Positions 9,430-20,396 are shown, numbered from the stretch's first letter. The stretch is 20,861 nucleotides of DNA from Conidiobolus incongruus B7586 (GCA_000697335.1 JNEM01009578.1:1-20861); one strand, 5' to 3'. Notes: generated by a model not told the origin, from the sequence alone. Translations and numbers: made by a program.

Positions 9430-12400
9430 TATATATCCTTAAATTTTTTATCAAAATTAAAAATTTACAAAATTTGAAATTACTACGTCTATTTATACTG
9501 TATCAATTATTTTTCCAAGTACCAAATAAATCATAAAAACAAAATTTTTTTAATCCAAATTTATTATTACAAAATATTCTTAACAGAAAATCGTTATTTG
9601 ACAAAAGGTATAAGATAAAATATTTAAATTGAATAATAAATATTTCACTTTATTATATAGAATTTTTATATTAACATATATTATTAACAATTTCTAATGA
9701 AATATTTCTAGTTGAAAAAAAAACTATCAAGGATTAAGTAAATGATTTGATTAGTTTAATAATTAAAATGAAAGAAAAAATTAACATAAATAATAGTAAT
9801 TTTATTATATTTATTAAAAAATCAATATATAATAATAAATAAATAGGTTAAATTATTACATCATCAATATAAATAATAAATTATTTTGAAATTAATAAGG
9901 TCAATTTTTAAATTAAATAGCTAATGAATGAGTTCAAATTATCAAATTCTTAAATCATTTTATTCATCATTACTCAAAATCCCAAAACTTGTTAGAAATA
10001 GAATATTATTAATAATATTAATGATATAGTATTTGAATTTATTCAATTGACTAAAACTTCAATTTGTATCACAATCCAATCAATAAAAATTCCAAACAAT
10101 ACTTTGCATATGTATATATTAGAGTTCAATGATTTTGTCCCCAGTTTGTTAATTTATTTTTTAAAACGTAGGGTCAATTTGTTAATTATTATAAAATAAT
10201 TTTAATATCCAATATTATAAATTTTTTAAATTTAAAAATCCTTTATTTAACATAGAAATATACTTATCAAAGTTATATACAATGATTTTATATCACAGAC
10301 ACTTATTAAATTCATAATAGTAATTGAAAATTAGTTAATTTGGCTGATAATATTTTTACTTATATTTTCAATTGAAGTAGGTTACGTAAGATTCAATTTT
10401 GATATAATATATTAAAATTTGATTTAATAAATTATTTCAAAATGATGCGTTATTAATTAATAATCTGTCGACAAAATTATTAGAAAATAATATGTATAGA
10501 ATGATTACTATCAAATAATCTTGTTAAATATCAACATATTAACTTTTTTTAATTAATAATTATTTTTTAAAGTATTTAAAAACGTGATATTATTACGTAT
10601 AGTGATATATTAGATATAAAAATTATTCAAATTTGCACGCAAAGTTATTGATATTTGATAACATTATTTTGAAGTGAAATTAGAAAGAATCAACAATTAT
10701 TCCTATATATTCTTAGTATTTTGAAATTACAAAATATTGTATTCAGATAAGTAATTCTTAAATTAAATCAATTCATTTAATAAGATATTTATTAAATTTT
10801 TGTACAATATAAATTTTTATTATAGTTGAACCATATAGATATGGTTAATTTGTTTAATTGAATTGGATATGGCATTTAATAATAAAAGAGTATTTATTGT
10901 TAGTGATTAATATGTGAATATTTTATCAAGCTACAACATATATTTCAAAATATGTACAAATTTTCAATGAAAATGTTTAATTAATTCGATTTTTATTGAT
11001 TCAAAATTGAAATATCAAAAATATCATGAATCAATTAATAAAATATATATATGTTCCTTTATTAAGATAAAAACCATGTCACTTCTCAAAGTATATCAAA
11101 ATGAGTATTAAGTAGATAATATCCAATAAATTTTATTATTTTACATTATACTCATATGCACAATTGCATTAATAATCGAATTATCATATATAGATTATCA
11201 ATATTTAATCCGCAATGGCGCAATATACTTATATCTGAAAATTTTGTCAAATATAGTTAAAATTGATTAAGAATTGAATTTAATTAAAAAATTTATTTTT
11301 TATTCTATATAATATTATAAAAAATTTAAAAAATTAAAAATTTTAATAATATATATTTATAATATAATATTAATAATAAGTATTTTAAATTTAATTATTA
11401 TTCAATTCGTTGAAATTGATTTAATTCTAGTTATTATTATCAAATAATTAATAATCAAAAAAATGTGGTTGTATATTACGCCAAATCACGCGCATATAAA
11501 AATCCATCAATTATATGTTATAAGCAAATTACAATGGTGTAACATTATTTATTTAAATGTTTATTTAAATATTAATTTAAAAATATTTAAATATCAAAAT
11601 AAATGTTTACAAGAATCATGAAATAATATACATTTCTAATTTGATGATCAAAATATAATCATTGATTTTATGAAACACTATATTAGATCCTATGCTATCA
11701 AATAATACTAAATCCTATATAGGTATATTCTATTTATCAAGTAGAGTGTATATCATTAAGATGAAATATTATTTTATTAATATAGAAATATATATTTTTG
11801 TGGCTTAAAATTTAAACAAATTTTATAGTCTGATTTCCAAGTTTCAAAATTTTTTTTATTTAATATAATTACCAAAAATATTCAAGGTATAGAAAAATTA
11901 TTATTTTATTACTAAATTTTAGCTTCAAATCAATATCGGATCCATTTTTAATAAAATCAAGGATAGTTTTATTACCGGAATACATTTAAATTAATTTGTA
12001 GAGTCGAATAAATTTACAGGTGAATAAAAATTATTCTCATGCTATATTACATGCCTATCTTCTCAAATATCATCTATTGGTCAGTCAACTACCACATAGT
12101 TCAATACCGCTATCAATTTTAGATTGCATATATAAATTTCACAAGTGTACAGCATTATCAAGTTTTTGGATGTGGATGTACAAAATGCAGTTGATCTAAA
12201 TTTAAATAGTTAAATATGTGTATTTGATTAGAATTGATATAAAGATATAGATGATATTTACTATAAAAAATAATATTCATATATTTAATTAATATAAAGG
12301 ATAAGTTTTATATAATAAAAAAATATATTTTTACTATTATATTATTAACTATTAATAAAAATTCAAAAGAATTAAATTTTAATATTGGATTAATAGTAAA

Positions 12401-13000
12401 CAATTAGAAAATTTAATTGAACAAAATTAAGATCCACTGATCAAATTATTAAAAATTATTTATTGGATAATATTATTATAGAATCAAATTCTTTAACTGA
12501 ATCTGAATAAATTATTATATATATATGCTCTGATTTATGAGAATATATAAAAAGATCTGTTAATTTCAAAGTCAATAATCAAATTTTTATGACTTTAAAA
12601 AAATAAAGTAGAAATTATTTCTCAAAATTTTAGTTTAATAATGATTTGAGAATTTAACAGAATCCCAATTATTTTTTAATTAAATTTAAAATTTTAAAAT
12701 TTTAGATATATACTCTCGAATAAGAATACTAAAATTAATATAACTAAATAAAATTATATAGGTTATTGTATATTTTCATATTATTTTTTAATCTATAATT
12801 AATGACTTATAATTTAAATGTTTCGAAAATTTAACATCATGTTATATACAATGAATCATCCAATTTTTTACTTTTAAGACAAAATCGTATTATGCTATGT
12901 AAATTAAATTGGGGATATGGAAGGTTTAATTAATGTCATCTGAACAAAATTCAAGCACATAACATAAGACTATATTTAGCTGTGTAGTATTCCAATCAAG
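9430..13000. other. Long gene-free AT-rich region
   Basis: No gene could be supported over about 3.6 kb. A frame of 52 residues with an ATG (11463-11621, plus) is within what chance gives at this composition. A less AT-rich patch at about 12000-12200 contains short open frames of 24-27 codons on both strands, with no recognisable product or convincing splice sites. From about 12890 the DNA becomes the upstream region of the small secreted-protein gene at 13080. Confidence 0.55.
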
Positions 13001-13007
13001 TATAAAA
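13001..13007 (+). promoter_or_regulatory. Candidate TATA box of the small secreted-protein gene
   Basis: TATAAAA begins 79 nt before the ATG at 13080 and is followed by a less AT-rich stretch that would form the 5' leader. Spacing and context are better than for most TATA-like words in the window. Confidence 0.45.
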
Positions 13008-13079
13008 TCCTATTAGCTCAGCTTAATCAGCATTGCTCTTTTATTTAATAACTCTATTCATAATATCTTTGTAATTAAA

Positions 13080-13355
13080 ATGTCAAATACCCGTCAAACT
13101 TCCATTTTATCATACCTTCCAATTGTTCTTATGGTCATTTTCATTTCCATCGGTATGGTTTCAGCACAGAAGCCTTCGGAAACTGCAATTGGCTCAGCTC
13201 TCGTTTCGGGGATTACTGCAGTAACAGGGTTTGTATTTGATTTAATCAAGGGATACCTCAGGAATATTGTCTCTTTCTTCTATAATATCATTGCTCCTAT
13301 CGTGCAAAGGATTGGAGCTGCATTATTTAACAGAGTGAAGAGCAAATTCAATTAA
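13080..13355 (+). CDS. Small secreted cysteine-free cationic protein
   Basis: An uninterrupted ATG frame of 91 residues. Residues 1-29 form a clear signal peptide: a polar start (MSNTRQTS), a hydrophobic core around residues 10-26, and a cleavage-like VSA before Gln30. The mature part, about 62 residues, has no Cys. It has seven Lys/Arg against two acidic residues, and alternates hydrophobic patches with Lys/Arg in a way suited to amphipathic helices (for example GFVFDLIKGYLRN, 50-62, and APIVQRIGAALFN, 72-84). It ends in the basic tail RVKSKFN. It is probably exported through the ER. Small helical cationic peptides can act on membranes, but no family match is recognised, so that role is inference. 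A candidate AATAAA lies at 13431-13436, about 75 nt after the stop. Coding composition is clearly distinct from the flanks. Confidence 0.8.
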   Translation: MSNTRQTSILSYLPIVLMVIFISIGMVSAQKPSETAIGSALVSGITAVTGFVFDLIKGYLRNIVSFFYNIIAPIVQRIGAALFNRVKSKFN

Positions 13356-13681
13356 TCATTTACACTTTTGTCATTATATGAGGCCTTGGAGCCATTTTCA
13401 GTCCGTATCATTATCATTTATATAATTAATAATAAATAATACTATTACTACTAAATTATATATTTTTATTTTCATCAATTTTAAGCATTCAACGTATTTT
13501 ATAAAAATTTATATTTATTGAGTTTTTTATTTATATTAAAATTATATTAATTATAAACTAAATTTATTTATTTTATTCATTACAATATCAATATTTATTC
13601 TAAAAAATTATTATTTTATATTTCATATCAAGTGTCTACAGAACGAAACGAACTCCTTACAAAGTATTTAAGATCAATCGC
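13356..13681. other. AT-rich 3' flank
   Basis: This holds the likely 3' UTR of the secreted-protein gene, with AATAAA at 13431-13436, followed by nearly pure A/T. Nothing else is seen. Confidence 0.5.
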
Positions 13682-13762
13682 TTAATCTAAGTATTGATCA
13701 GCAGTAAGAAAGTATTGATCAGCACAAAGCATTGATGAATCGAAACTAACATCTTTAAACAT
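13682..13762 (-). other. Candidate short coding fragment with internal heptapeptide repeat
   Basis: An ATG frame of 26 residues ends at TAA 13682-13684. It begins MFKDVSFDSSML and contains two copies of ADQY[FL] spaced seven residues apart. The frame is open for eight further codons upstream of the ATG, to a TAG. It is acidic and more protein-like than surrounding DNA, but it is too short to call a gene. It could be the last exon of a spliced gene, a remnant, or chance. Confidence 0.2.
13689..13724. repeat. Direct repeat, two copies of a 15-bp word
   Basis: AAGTATTGATCAGCA occurs at 13689-13703 and 13710-13724, 21 bp apart start to start. The period is a multiple of three and lies in frame with the minus-strand fragment. 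TGATCA inside each copy is palindromic. The repeat could be coding or a paired protein-binding site. Confidence 0.85.
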
Positions 13763-14241
13763 GATTTTATCTTTGTATTCAGACTAGTTAGTAATATCCT
13801 TTTCAATCTTTTCTGTTATAAAATATGAATCAATTTAGGATATTGTCCTTATTATATTCAACTGATTTAATATTATAATTATAACAATTTAATTCAAATA
13901 GTTTTTCCTAATAATATCAAATTAAAATAATATTAAATTTTAAATTTAATTCTTTTTAATTATATTTTTTGATCAATAATTAAAATTTAAGAATTTTTTT
14001 TATTATAAAAAATTTTATTAGTTGATATAAATTATAAAAAAATATTGACTTGGTATCAAATTCAAACAATTTATTTAATATAATCTCATTATTTGTATTG
14101 TTTTCTAATTTCAAGTTTGTAAAAGTTTGTATAACTCTATTAAAGCTTATATAATATATATTTTATATTTACCATTATATTGTTGCATTTTGAAATTAAC
14201 CGTACAACTCAATTCGATAGTTAATACTATTTCTAATTCAG
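13763..14241. other. AT-rich region with no supported gene
   Basis: No reliable coding sequence was found. An ATG at 13826 starts a 17-codon frame (MNQFRILSLLYS...) with a TATAAAAT just before it. It has no usable splice donor, so it is not called a first exon. Confidence 0.4.
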
Positions 14242-14378
14242 ACTGGCTTTGTCAATCCATAATTAAAGGATACTCTTTGTTAGTGTATCATTCACTGAAT
14301 CAACTATTTAAACCCAGAAGTGATATAGAGAGAACAAAGGCTTTTTCTGGATATTCTGCTGCGACATCTCAACAGTAA
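14242..14378 (+). CDS. Candidate terminal exon of an unknown gene, no start codon
   Basis: A frame without any ATG runs from 14127 to the TAA at 14378. Its last 45 codons have much higher G and C content and protein-like composition (WLCQSIIKGYSLL..., NQLFKPRSDIERTK..., ending SAATSQQ). TTCTAATTCAG at 14231-14241 would be a good splice acceptor, making 14242-14378 a terminal exon. I found no upstream exon with an ATG and a convincing donor. It may be the 3' end of a gene I cannot resolve, a decayed gene, or chance. No family is recognised. Confidence 0.25.
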
Positions 14379-14880
14379 ATCAGCTTTAAGACATGCAGTC
14401 CCGATACTTTAAAGAGCAGGATTAATAAATAACTTACTAAATTATATTATGAGTGCTATTCTAGCAACGATCCTTATTTACAAAACATAATATAAAACAT
14501 AGCAATATAACCAATCAATAACCTTTAAATCTGTTATACAGTATATAATAAAAATAATATCACAATATTTCTAATTGAATAGTAAATAATAATTTATTTT
14601 TTTTTTAAAATTAATAATATATTATTTAAGAATATACAGTTTAATCTTAGAAAAGATTTTTTTATATAGTAAAAAATAATTTAAATTATAACTAAATTTA
14701 TATACGATAATTATATTAATTGAAAGTTCAATAGAATAATTATATACATATTTGAATAGAATAGAAAATGAACTAAAAAATTATCTAACATGAATATTTA
14801 ATCAAAAACTCTAGTTGAATAAATTCACTATAAATATTTTCATTTCATAACGCATTTATAATAATACTCGGTATGTAGTT
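14379..14880. other. Intergenic region downstream of tyrosinase A
   Basis: AT-rich, with no coding frame on either strand. It separates the orphan plus-strand exon from the 3' end of the minus-strand tyrosinase array. Confidence 0.5.
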
Positions 14881-14886
14881 TTTATT
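14881..14886 (-). promoter_or_regulatory. Candidate poly-A signal of tyrosinase A
   Basis: AATAAA on the minus strand lies about 24 nt past the TAA stop of tyrosinase A. The sequence is canonical, but such words are frequent in AT-rich DNA. Confidence 0.4.
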
Positions 14887-14909
14887 AAAGTTATGTTTTG
14901 ATGGATTCT

Positions 14910-16172
14910 TTAATAATCTGCAACTAGTTCTTCAGGATCAACGAAACTCAAATGAGCTTGAGGTTCGAAACCTTCAATGATATTGAGTGCTTGACTGACC
15001 AAATCCAACCGAGCTTCTTGCTTTTCGACCTGCTTTTTATTTAATTTAAACATTCTTATCATCCTATCAGATACTTTGTTAGGAGTTCTGATTTTATTTT
15101 CGACAGTACGATCAAAACCATCGACTTTTATGGCTTCCACCTCACCTTCAGCAATTTGTTTCATAAGTGAATTTAGCCCATTATCTTTAACATTATTAGA
15201 TTTCATATTTTCCAAATCTGCAATTATACTTTTCTGTTTCGCTGACCTAAATAATGGGCGAGAAACTCTTCTGGTTCCATTAATTCGAGTGTTCTTAGGC
15301 AATTCGACACTGAATTTTGGATATTGATAACATAAATCATAAGATGTTGTACTCAAAACTTGATACACTGGAACACCCCAAGGCTCAATTAGATCATAAC
15401 TAGAAGCATCGGGACCATTATAATTCATACCAACATCTGGATTGCGACGTTGCCATTCCGCCCAAAGCATGTCAATAAAGCAATGATGCAACCAAAAAAG
15501 AGGATCATTGGGAGAATACATTTCAACTATATCACCATCATTACCACCAATATTTTCATGTGGTTTAGCATGTGGAGCCATTTCAATTTCGTCTTTGAAT
15601 TTCCAATAATCGTCGTTATTGGATAATATATATTCTAAATGCTCGGGAGAAGGGAACGCACCGATCTTATCGCCACCATCCCAATCCCGTCGAAGGCAAT
15701 GTGGTTCAGGATGTTCAGCGTAAGTATAAGCAAATGGGCCTGTATCAACACATTTATCATCAGCTCCTCCATTCCCACCAAAAAACTTGGTAGTGAAAAC
15801 TATACTCTTTTCAGGATTTTGAGAGTCAATTGACCAGTTCCAAAACGGGAGAGTAAGTTCAGGATAATATTTCTGTAATTCCTTTTCAAATACTCTTAGA
15901 AATTGACGATGAAAAGGTAGGAATATCGGAGTTCCATGAGCATAATCTTCCGCTTTAATATGTATCAAAGTTAAATTATCCCATATCATTGGTTTCGAAT
16001 CTCGAACCTTGTTCATTGCAGATATTAATTTTCTTAATTCTAAAGGTGTTAAATCTCGTATTTCTTTCCTCATTGCAGGTTTGATACAAACTTTATTAAT
16101 TTCTTGAGCTAACACATCCAATCTAAGAAACTCTAATAATAGTATACAAAACAATCCCCAATATTTAACCAT
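14910..16172 (-). CDS. Secreted tyrosinase / catechol oxidase A (type-3 copper enzyme)
   Basis: This intronless gene codes for 420 residues. I start at the ATG at 16172, not the in-frame ATG 42 nt upstream. From 16172 the protein begins MVKYWGL with a signal peptide to about residue 23 (VLAQ), aligning with MIKYLGL of the neighbouring paralogue, which has no upstream extension. Residues 29-38 (CIKPAMRKEI) start the tyrosinase fold. The CuA ligands are H71, H79 and H88 in H-x7-HGTPIFLPFHR. CuB is H201 and H205 (HAKPH) plus H230 in [10 protein letters not shown]. All six are present. HCLRRD at 158-163 matches fungal short tyrosinases. There is no Cys two residues before H79, so the Cys-His thioether of many fungal tyrosinases is absent. 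The YQY motif at 282-284 ends the core. A tail of about 135 residues follows, with DRT (354-356) and RTP (362-364). Known activity of the family is oxidation of phenols or catechols to quinones. First member of a same-strand array. Confidence 0.95.
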   Translation of the reverse strand: MVKYWGLFCILLLEFLRLDVLAQEINKVCIKPAMRKEIRDLTPLELRKLISAMNKVRDSKPMIWDNLTLIHIKAEDYAHGTPIFLPFHRQFLRVFEKELQKYYPELTLPFWNWSIDSQNPEKSIVFTTKFFGGNGGADDKCVDTGPFAYTYAEHPEPHCLRRDWDGGDKIGAFPSPEHLEYILSNNDDYWKFKDEIEMAPHAKPHENIGGNDGDIVEMYSPNDPLFWLHHCFIDMLWAEWQRRNPDVGMNYNGPDASSYDLIEPWGVPVYQVLSTTSYDLCYQYPKFSVELPKNTRINGTRRVSRPLFRSAKQKSIIADLENMKSNNVKDNGLNSLMKQIAEGEVEAIKVDGFDRTVENKIRTPNKVSDRMIRMFKLNKKQVEKQEARLDLVSQALNIIEGFEPQAHLSFVDPEELVADY

Positions 16173-16244
16173 ATTATAAAATAATTTCAGTTTAATTTGA
16201 TTTTGTTCATTCAATTTAAAACAGAATTTTGGAATTAAATTATT

Positions 16245-16264
16245 TTTTATATTTATATTTATAT
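16245..16264 (-). promoter_or_regulatory. Candidate TATA region of tyrosinase A
   Basis: On the minus strand this reads as overlapping TATAAATA/TATAAAA words 73-92 nt upstream of the chosen ATG at 16172. This spacing also favours the downstream start: it would leave room for a leader that contains the rejected upstream ATG at 16214. Confidence 0.35.
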
Positions 16265-17285
16265 CAATTTATCTTTAAGTGGCTGAGTTGAATCAAGTAA
16301 AAAAAATTGATTTCTAATGAGTTAATATAAAAAATTTTAAAATGAAGATTTGATTATGGACTCATCATTTTATACATTACAAGGAATTCGTAATCATATT
16401 GCAATACATCATTTATCAAAACATTAATTCTGTATTCAATACTATAATTAATATCATATAAAATTATCATTTGACCAATTCCATACCAATTAAATTCGAA
16501 AATAACTAACATATTCGAATAAACACGATGTGTTTTGGAACTTTTGTTCAAAATTATTCTATTTATTTAATTCGTACTATATACAAAGTAAATAATATAT
16601 TTTAGAATATAAATTAATTGATTAAAAATGTAGGAAGATAAAAAAGAAAATATTAATTAATCATATTTTTTTAATTAAATTGAGGCTATTTTTAAAAGTA
16701 ATTGAAATTAACAATTTATCACTTTATCAATGAACAGCCTACATTTTTTACTGTATTTTTTCTAACCATTCTTTATTTCTCATAAAGCGAGTATTATCTT
16801 CTATAAAATTTGACAAAATTAAATTGTAAATCAATTTTTGATATTTGAATTTTTTTATTACATTAAATACACTAATAATTTTTTCTACTAGTGTAAAATT
16901 GTTTACTAGAATAATTTATTATGTTGAAATGTTTACTATTTTATATACAGTATAAGATAGAATTTTAACATCCATACTACTAATTGCAAAGGATTACAAT
17001 GTATACTACATAAATAATGTCTATATAAGTTATATATTGTAATTAAATCTATTTTATAATTTCTAATTATTCAACTCAAAATCCAATTCCATTTTACAAG
17101 ATTGATTAAATAATCCAAAATATTTCAACCAATTTCATATTATTTGTAGTATATTTAGTCAAGAAAATTTGCTTTATAATTTAAATGTGATTAAAAATAA
17201 ATTATCTATTTCAACTAAATTAATTTTATTATTTGGAAATATATTTATTTAGATATTTTTGTGAATAATTATTAGATATTGGAAT
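16265..17285. other. Spacer between tyrosinases A and B
   Basis: AT-rich, with no supported gene. A minus-strand frame of 65 codons at 16354-16551 begins with TTG rather than ATG, lacks any motif and is of a length expected by chance at this composition. AATAAA on the minus strand at 17244-17249 is a candidate poly-A signal for tyrosinase B. Confidence 0.5.
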
Positions 17286-18535
17286 TCAATTTAATTTAGC
17301 ATTAGGGCTGAAGTCTTCAACTACATTGAAAGCCAGATCGACTAACTCCAAAGTTTCTTCCTCTTTTCTCACTTCCTCGTCGTTTAATTTAAACATTTTG
17401 ATCATCTTTGCGCTTATTTTACGTGGTGTTCTAATTTTGTTCTTAGTAGTACGATCCAAACTGTCAACTTTTAGGGGCTCTATTTCACCATTCGCAATTT
17501 GATTCATAACAGTGTCAAGGCCCTTAACTGTAAATTTTTCTGATTTCATACTGGTTTTCTCGAATTTGATACTAGTGGTCTTCTTTGTTTTCTCTCTTAA
17601 TGAAGGTGGAAGTTTTCTGGTTGCATTGACTGGTGGCATAGCTTTAGGTAATTTGACAGTGTAGTCAGGATATTGATAACATAAATCGGGATTAGTTGTA
17701 GTATTGAGCACTTTGTATACCGGAACATTCCAAGGAGGGATTAGATCGGTTATTTTGGCTTTAGTTGTTCCCATATTACCGCCATAACTGCCTCCTAAAC
17801 CACCCATACGTTTTTGCCAATTCCACCAGAGCATGTCAATGAAGCAGTGATGCAACCAAAAAAGTGGATCATTAGGCGACCACATGTTGGTGATGTCGCC
17901 CTTTGCTCCTCCAATATTTTGATGAACGCCTGCATGTGGAGGTCCTTCAATTTTCACTCTGAAATCATTATAAGTCTGTGAAGTTGATAGAATGACTTCC
18001 AATGCTTCTGGAGAATAAAAAGCACTAATTTTGTCCCCGCCGTCAAAATCACGTCGCACGCAATGCGTTTCAGGTACATTGGAAAAAGTCCAAGCAAATG
18101 GACCATCAGTAATACAGTTATCATAGCCACCATTTCCACCAAAGTATGCTTCTCTGAAAACTATGCTTTTTCAGGATTTTGAGAATCTTTAGACCAATCC
18201 CAATATGGTAGAACGATATTAGGATCAATTTTCTGCAACTCTTTTTCGAACACTCTCAAGAACATTCGATGCCATGGTAAGAATAATGGTACACCATGTG
18301 CAATATCCTCAGAATCTAAATGATCTTGAACTAAAGTATCCCAGTTAATAGAGTCAGACGAAATTCTAACTTGCTTCATTGCAGAAGTTAACCTTGCTAC
18401 TTCTGACGGTAATAATTGTCTAATTTCTTTTCTCATAACAGGATTTACACAAGTTGTACCACCTTGTTGACTTAATATATTTGATGGTAAGTATCCAATG
18501 CATATTGCAATAACTAATCCCAAATATTTTATCAT
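17286..18535 (-). CDS. Tyrosinase / catechol oxidase B with one frameshift
   Basis: Paralogue of gene A, with nearly the same length (about 416 residues across both frames) and no introns. The first frame (18535-18161, 124 residues) starts MIKYLGL with a signal peptide and carries CuA ligands H72, H80 and H89 ([11 protein letters not shown]). It stops at PEKA. The rest, from about 18166 down to TGA at 17286-17288, is in another frame. It encodes the FGGNGG and GPFAW stretches, CuB HAGVH and [15 protein letters not shown], and a tail with DRT...KIRTP. Comparison with gene A (PEKSIVF) shows one A missing from the A-run at 18167-18171. Nothing else is damaged and all six copper ligands survive. 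It is either a very recent pseudogene, an allele, or a base-calling or assembly error. As read, only a truncated, inactive protein would be made. The thioether Cys is absent, as in A. Confidence 0.9.
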
Positions 18536-18595
18536 TATTATAAACTATCTATAATAAAATATGAATCGTTAAATGCCAAATATTTTCTAAACTCA

Positions 18596-18604
18596 TTTTA
18601 TATA
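18596..18604 (-). promoter_or_regulatory. Candidate TATA box of tyrosinase B
   Basis: TATATAAAA on the minus strand lies about 61-69 nt before the ATG at 18535. The distance is similar to that in tyrosinase A (73-92 nt), which gives modest support. Confidence 0.35.
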
Positions 18605-20396
18605 AAATTGCATTAAGTTTAAATAAAATATAAAAGACGAGGCACAGTTGAAAAGAGTATCTAATTCCAATTTTAATGATAATCAGCCAATTTTTTCTAT
18701 TCAATTAAAATTTGCTATTTTATGAAGTCGAAATTAGATTATATTCAGGGAAAAATACTTTTATTTGTAAAGGGTTGATCCACAAATAGTTCTCAAATAT
18801 CAATTTCAATACCTATGGTTATCAAGTATATTCTTCTAATATGCAAGTATAATTTTAAAACTAATAAGTTATAAACATATTTTATCTAATTACATAATTT
18901 TTTATTTAATTTCATATTGGATCAATTTACTTAAAAAATGAGATTTTTATTAAAATTTTGCTATAATTACAGTAATATTTATATAATGAACTAACTGATG
19001 ATTTTTTGAACTATATTTTGAATTTGATTAATGATATAGAGTGTTTAGGTTTATAAGTTTTAGAAAAATTGACAGTAAATGGTATTTTTTGAATTTTATA
19101 TTCAGCAAATCAGTATTTAAAATAGTTTATTTGAGGTACTTATGAAGGTTAAATCTCTTAATCGAATTTTAAATTACTTATATTTGATGAAGAACTTAAT
19201 CAATTTAAATTATTGTTATTATTTAGATGACATATGTATTTTATTATATAGACTATATTATATTTTGCCTTGAATTTTCTGGCAATTTTGAAATAAATTT
19301 TTATAGATTACAACTAAAATTAGGAATATAAATAGTCAATTATGAAACTTAAATGATATTAATTTTAAGTAGGTAATGTTTATTTCAAACAATCATATCA
19401 ATTTTTTTTTAAAAAAAATCTATATTATATAGTTAGAATATAAAAATAGAATGAGTCCAAAATTTACTTGGATTCAATCAATCATATAATAATAGTATTA
19501 AATAATATATATCTTATAGTCTAGATATCTCGAAATTTCAATTTACATTCACATTTCGTATTGTTAATATAAATATGTATATAGAAATATTTATATATAT
19601 AACCCATATTTATTTTAATATAAAATAACTAATTTAAAATCCCACTGTGATATTTTCTAAATAACAAATAGTTTTCAATTACAATTACAATTTCAATCTT
19701 CTTTTGTGATTTAGTTTCTGTATGGATACAAATTCTAGAATATTTTATTTTAATTGGATTATTTGGAAATATACAATATTAGTGTTCTTAAAAGCTGATA
19801 TATTTTGATGTTCTATAACATTTTTTCCTAAATATAGATTAGTATATAATTCAAGTTTTACATCTTATTTATTTTTGTTCGATTAATTTTTATAGCATCG
19901 TCCCAGTATTAGCTTTTTTAATATTTTCCATTAATCTCTGTATTTTTAATATATTTGATTCTTCATTGTAAAATAGAAAAGATATTCAATTGAAATAGTT
20001 TAAAAAGATTTTTACAATTTCTCAAAATATCAACTATTAAATAATTATTAAATGACAGGGAAGAATAATTTATAATAAGTATGTTAGTCGGTTAAATATC
20101 TTATAATATTTTTCGAATTCAAAAGACAAATTTTATATATTATAACTACCTATTACTATACTGATTAATTATATAAAGTATCTCGAGTTCATGGTTGGAT
20201 TAATGAAATTAATCCAAAGCATAATATAGATTAGTATTGAGAATCAGACATATAGATATGATATTCAACAAATGATTTCAACTCAATCCAAGATTTATTA
20301 GTTTTTTCTTGGAATTTAAGATATTTCAAATCAACTCTGACAAAATGCATTGAATGTGACAATGAATTATAACTTTTTGATTACTCATCCTGATAG
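18605..20396. other. Spacer between tyrosinases B and C
   Basis: About 1.8 kb of AT-rich DNA with no coding frame of protein-like composition on either strand, no RNA gene and no repeat of note. It contains the upstream region of tyrosinase B and the 3' flank of tyrosinase C. Confidence 0.55.

Noticed and set aside
11463-11621. Plus-strand ATG frame of 52 residues
   Set aside because: Length is within chance and composition is that of AT-rich non-coding DNA (Ile, Asn, Lys, Tyr).
12000-12200. Less AT-rich patch, with a 23-nt stretch (about 12169) partly matching the GCGWTKY part of the second cysteine-rich gene
   Set aside because: About 18 of 23 matches in one short stretch is expected by chance over the window; flanks do not align and the frame is not open.
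15076-15833. Plus-strand frames of 83 and 64 codons
   Set aside because: Antisense shadows of tyrosinase A, which has full family motifs on the minus strand.
16354-16551. Minus-strand frame of 65 codons between tyrosinases A and B
   Set aside because: It begins with TTG, has no motif and is rich in Ile/Asn/Tyr; frames this long are expected a few times by chance in a 20-kb window of this composition.
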